Of a stretch of DNA of 9,525 nucleotides, positions 6,497-9,525 are shown in pieces (position 1 is the first letter of the stretch; each line of letters starts with the position of its first letter). Made by a program: the position numbers and the translations under genes. Source of the DNA: JACVRW01 sp052038485 (GTDB lineage Bacteria > Actinomycetota > Thermoleophilia > Solirubrobacterales > Thermoleophilaceae); the NCBI GenBank assembly GCA_052038485.1, contig JBQGCL010000133.1, positions 1 through 9,525 on the forward strand. The letters are read 5' to 3'. The notes under the pieces are model-generated. The model worked only from the letters and a program-made list of their open reading frames with translations. It had not been told where the DNA came from and made no database searches.

Positions 6497-9400
6497 ATGG
6501 CCACTCGCGCGACGACCGTGCAGATCAGCATGCCCCAGATGGGCGAATCGGTCACCGAGGGCACCGTCCTCGGGTGGCTGAAGCAGGTCGGCGATCGCGT
6601 GGAGGCGGACGAGCCCCTTGTCGAGGTGTCGACCGACAAGGTCGACGCCGAGGTGCCCGCCCCCGTGGCCGGCACGCTCGTGAAGATCCTGGCCGAGCCG
6701 GACACGGTCGTGGCCGTGGGCGAAGCGCTCGGCGAGATCGAGACGGGCGGGAACGGGGCAGGCCCCGCCGCGGAGGCGGAGCCGCCCGTCGCCGAGACGC
6801 AGCCACCCGCCGCGGAGGCGGAGCCGCCCGCCGCGGAAGCGCCCGCCGAGGCGGAGGCGCCCGCCGCCGAGAACGGCGCGCCGCCGGCCGAGGAGGCTCC
6901 GGCGGAGGCGGCTCCCACCGAGCTCGTCGACGTCGCATTCCCCGAGATGGGGGACTCCGTCGCCGAGGGCACGCTCCTCGAGTGGCGCGTGAAGGTCGGC
7001 GACGCGGTTGCCGTCGACGATCCGCTGGTCGAGATCTCCACCGACAAGGTCGACGCCGATCTGCCCAGCCCCGTCGCGGGCACGATCGCCGAGATCCTGG
7101 TCGAGGCCGACTCCACGGTGGCGGTCGGCACGGTGCTGTGCCGCATCGCCGCGGGAGCGGGCGCCCCCGCCCCCGCGCCGGCTGAGCCGGCCCCGGCCGC
7201 CGAGCCGGCCGCGGCCCCCGTCGGCAACGGCGCCGCCAACGCGACGCCGGTGGCCATTCGCATGGCCAGCGCCCACGGGCTCGACGTCGACTCGATCGAG
7301 GGCACCGGTCCGCGCGGCCGCGTCACCAAGGAGGACGTCCAGGGCGCGCTGGACGGCAAGGGCGGCGCGCCGGCCTCCTCCGCCGCCGAGCTCAAGCCGA
7401 TCCGCGGCCCCGCCGCGACGCTCGCCCGCTTCATGGACGAGAGCCGCTCGATCCCGACCGCCACCAGCTTCCGGACGCTCCCGGTCGACGTGCTCGACGC
7501 CCGCCGCCGCGAGCTCAAGGACGCCGGCCGCAAGCTCAGCTTCACCCACCTGATCGCCTGGGCGATCGTCCAGGCCACCCGCGACATGCCGGTGATGGGT
7601 CACTCCTACGTCGAGCAGGACGGCAAGCCGCAGCGGGTCGTCCCGGCCGCGACCAGCCTCGGCCTCGCCGTCGACGTCGAGCGCAAGGACGGCACGCGCT
7701 CGCTCGTCGTTCCGGTGCTCAAGGGCGCCAGCGAGCTTGGCTTCGCCGACTTCGTCGCGCGCTACGACGAGCTCGTCGCCGGCGCGCGCGACAACACGCT
7801 GCCGCCGGACGACTACGCCGGCGCCAACGTCACGCTCACCAACCCCGGTGGGATCGGCACGGTGGCGAGCGTGCCGCGCCTGATGCCGGGACAGGGCACG
7901 ATCGTCGCCACCGGCGCGATCGGCTACCCGCCCGGCCTCACCGCCGTGACGCCGCAGGCGCTCAAGGAGCTCGGCGTCCAGAAGGTCATGACGATGACCT
8001 CGACCTACGACCACCGCGTGATCCAGGGCGCGGAGTCGGGCGCGTTCCTGCGCCGGGTCGACCAGCTGCTCCAGGGCGAGGACGGCTTCTACGAGGGCGT
8101 GCTCGAGGCGCTCGGCCTCGACGGCGTCGTCACCGGCGCCGACGGCCCGACTCCGGTCACCGCCGACGAGCCCGTCCCGGCCGCCGCCACGCCGGCCGCC
8201 GCCGCGGTGGCCGACGAGGCGCTGCTCCAGGCCGTCCAGGCGGCCACCAGCCTCGTCAAGGCTCACCGCATGCACGGCCACCTGGCCGCCCAGCTCGACC
8301 CGCTCGGCTCGCAGCCGGTCGGCGACCCGGCCCTCGACCCCGCCACCGTTCACCTGACCGAGGCGCTCATGCGGCGCATCCCGGCGTCGGTGCTGCGCGT
8401 GGCCGTGCCCGGCGAGACGTTCGCCGACGCCCTCCCGCGCCTGCGCGAGGTCTACACGGGCACGATCGCCTACGAGATCGAGCACATCGGCGACCACGAG
8501 CAGCGCGTCTGGCTGCGCCAGGCGATCGAGTGCGGCGCCTACCGCAAGCCGTTCAGCGTCGAGGAGAAGCGCGTGCTGCTGGAGCGCCTGTCGGCCGTCG
8601 AGGCGCTCGAGACCTACCTGCACAAGGCCTTCCTGGGCAAGAAGCAGTTCTCGATCGAGGGTCTCGACTCGCTCGTGCCGATGCTCGACGAGTCGATCGA
8701 GCTGGCGTCACGGGCCGGGGCACGCGAGGTCGTGCTCGGCATGGCCCACCGCGGGCGCCTGAACGTGCTCGCCCACAACGTCTGCCGGCCCTACGAGTCG
8801 ATCCTGGTCGAGTTCGAGGGCGAGCAGACGCTCTCGGACGACACCGCCCGCCCCGAGGGCGGCACCGGCGACGTCAAGTACCACTACGGCGCCTCGGGGA
8901 CATACCGCACGCAGTCGGGCCGCGGCGTGACCGTGACGCTGTCGCCCAACCCGAGCCACCTCGAGTACGTCAACCCGGTCATCGAGGGCCGCTCCCGCGC
9001 TGATCAGACGACCCGCAAGGCACGCGAGCTGACCCACGACCCCAACGCCGTGCTGCCGGTGCTGATCCACGGCGACGCCGCCTTCCCCGGTCAGGGCGTG
9101 GTGGCCGAGACGCTCAACCTCCAGGCGCTCGAGGGCTACACGACCGGCGGCACGCTGCACATCATCGCCAACAACCAGCTCGGCTTCACGACCGACCCGC
9201 ACGACGCGCGCTCGACGCGCTACGCGTCCGACCTCGCCAAGGGCTTCGACATCCCGATCATCCGCGTCAACGCCGACGACGTGGAGGCCTGCATCTCGGC
9301 CGTACGGCTCGCGCACGCGTTCCGACAGACCTTCAACCGCGACGCGCTGATCGACCTGATCGGCTACCGCCGCTTCGGCCACAACGAGACCGACGAGCCG

Positions 9401-9525
9401 GCCTACACCCAGCCGGTCATGTACGAGCGGATCAAGAACCACGCGCCGGTGCGGCGGCTGTACGCCGAGCGGCTGGCGGGTGAGGACGTGATCTCGATCG
9501 ACGAGGCCGAGCGGATCGAGGCCGA
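6497..9525 (+). CDS. Fused 2-oxoglutarate dehydrogenase E2-E1 with two lipoyl domains (3' end outside window)
   Basis: An uninterrupted frame of 1009 codons, still open at the window edge. Domains in order: lipoyl 1 (about 8-82, lipoyl-lysine K48 in STDKVDA); an Ala/Pro/Glu linker (83-142); lipoyl 2 (143-218, K184); an Ala/Pro linker; a peripheral-subunit-binding-like domain (about 251-286, AIRMASAHGLDV and GTGPRGRVTKEDV); an acyltransferase core (about 300-545) with TYDHRVIQGAESG, H506 being the expected catalytic histidine; an Ala/Pro linker; and thiamine-diphosphate-dependent E1 from about 576, with AHRMHGHLAAQLDPLG, GMAHRGRLNVL (H751), GDVKYHYG, SPNPSHLE and the ThDP/Mg motif GDAAF (D860) to NNQ (N893). 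The E1 is about half complete; about 400 more residues are expected. The core matches actinobacterial OdhA/Kgd, which convert 2-oxoglutarate to succinyl-CoA, but those lack the lipoyl and E3-binding domains present here. ATG 6497 starts just before lipoyl 1; the next in-frame Met (residue 12) would cut into that domain. Divergent from the FAD oxidase. Confidence 0.95.
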   Translation, partial: MATRATTVQISMPQMGESVTEGTVLGWLKQVGDRVEADEPLVEVSTDKVDAEVPAPVAGTLVKILAEPDTVVAVGEALGEIETGGNGAGPAAEAEPPVAETQPPAAEAEPPAAEAPAEAEAPAAENGAPPAEEAPAEAAPTELVDVAFPEMGDSVAEGTLLEWRVKVGDAVAVDDPLVEISTDKVDADLPSPVAGTIAEILVEADSTVAVGTVLCRIAAGAGAPAPAPAEPAPAAEPAAAPVGNGAANATPVAIRMASAHGLDVDSIEGTGPRGRVTKEDVQGALDGKGGAPASSAAELKPIRGPAATLARFMDESRSIPTATSFRTLPVDVLDARRRELKDAGRKLSFTHLIAWAIVQATRDMPVMGHSYVEQDGKPQRVVPAATSLGLAVDVERKDGTRSLVVPVLKGASELGFADFVARYDELVAGARDNTLPPDDYAGANVTLTNPGGIGTVASVPRLMPGQGTIVATGAIGYPPGLTAVTPQALKELGVQKVMTMTSTYDHRVIQGAESGAFLRRVDQLLQGEDGFYEGVLEALGLDGVVTGADGPTPVTADEPVPAAATPAAAAVADEALLQAVQAATSLVKAHRMHGHLAAQLDPLGSQPVGDPALDPATVHLTEALMRRIPASVLRVAVPGETFADALPRLREVYTGTIAYEIEHIGDHEQRVWLRQAIECGAYRKPFSVEEKRVLLERLSAVEALETYLHKAFLGKKQFSIEGLDSLVPMLDESIELASRAGAREVVLGMAHRGRLNVLAHNVCRPYESILVEFEGEQTLSDDTARPEGGTGDVKYHYGASGTYRTQSGRGVTVTLSPNPSHLEYVNPVIEGRSRADQTTRKARELTHDPNAVLPVLIHGDAAFPGQGVVAETLNLQALEGYTTGGTLHIIANNQLGFTTDPHDARSTRYASDLAKGFDIPIIRVNADDVEACISAVRLAHAFRQTFNRDALIDLIGYRRFGHNETDEPAYTQPVMYERIKNHAPVRRLYAERLAGEDVISIDEAERIEA
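6518..7150 (+). repeat. Tandem duplication of the lipoyl domain (within the fusion gene)
   Basis: The lipoyl domains encoded by about 6518-6742 and 6923-7150 align without gaps; by hand about 42 of 74 residues are identical, including STDKVDA and PVAGT. At the DNA level a 20-base identity lies at the lipoylation sites (6632-6651 and 7040-7059). They diverge elsewhere, indicating an old duplication, not a recent one. Confidence 0.85.
6764..6830 (+). repeat. 25-bp direct repeat in the inter-lipoyl linker
   Basis: Bases 6764-6788 and 6806-6830 are identical, 42 bp (14 codons) apart, and encode PAAEAEPP twice in the flexible Ala/Pro/Glu linker. A shorter degenerate copy follows at about 6830-6850. 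The spacing keeps the frame, so slippage could lengthen or shorten the linker without breaking the gene. Confidence 0.8.

Noticed and set aside
6455..8623. Minus-strand frame open for more than 2 kb upstream of the FAD oxidase, giving an apparent 1241-residue protein
   Set aside because: It is antisense to the lipoyl/E2/E1 gene; the translation is Arg/Gly/Asp/Leu-rich low-complexity text with no family motif, as expected from GC-rich coding DNA read backwards. The oxidase starts at 6454 with family N-terminus and an SD.

Overview
The window is very GC-rich, densely coded bacterial chromosome with third-codon-position G/C bias in every real gene. The gene content, the OdhA/Kgd-style fused 2-oxoglutarate dehydrogenase, the very short or absent 5' leaders and the two small actinobacterial-looking hypotheticals suggest an actinomycete, possibly of the Thermoleophilia/Solirubrobacterales type. 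That placement is an inference; no marker gene here settles it. I see no RNA genes, mobile elements, CRISPR arrays or gene-free stretches longer than about 60 bases.

Layout. (1) 1-519 (+) is the C-terminal part of a citrate synthase cut by the window edge. It converges on (2) 533-1318 (-), an HD-domain phosphohydrolase of unknown substrate. (3) 1338-2954 (+) is a tight three-gene operon: moaA (molybdenum cofactor, radical SAM) followed by two small unknown proteins, joined by 8-bp and 4-bp overlaps. The 19-bp gap between the HD gene and moaA has a nearly symmetric pair of -10-like elements, each 7 nt from its start codon, suggesting a bidirectional leaderless promoter. (4) 3013-3909 (+) is metF (5,10-methylenetetrahydrofolate reductase), preceded by a well-formed TTGACA/17 bp/TAGCCT promoter whose -35 lies inside one arm of a perfect 10-6-10 palindrome, a likely operator. 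(5) 4898-6454 (-) encodes an FAD-linked oxidase of the alkyldihydroxyacetonephosphate synthase-like family, translationally coupled (ATGA overlap) to (6) 3906-4901 (-), a metallo-beta-lactamase-fold hydrolase. The latter ends tail-to-tail with metF in one CTAG that supplies both TAG stops. (7) 6497-9525 (+), running off the window, is a giant 2-oxoglutarate dehydrogenase polypeptide.

The standout is gene 7. Its E2-E1 core is of the actinobacterial OdhA/Kgd type, but those enzymes are known for lacking lipoyl and E3-binding domains. Here the same chain begins with two complete lipoyl domains, each with a DKVDA lysine, and a peripheral-subunit-binding-like domain. It therefore looks like a self-contained E2-plus-E1 machine that would need only E3 (lipoamide dehydrogenase) as partner. 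Citrate synthase at the other end of the window belongs to the same cycle, but the two genes are separated by unrelated genes and are not co-transcribed.
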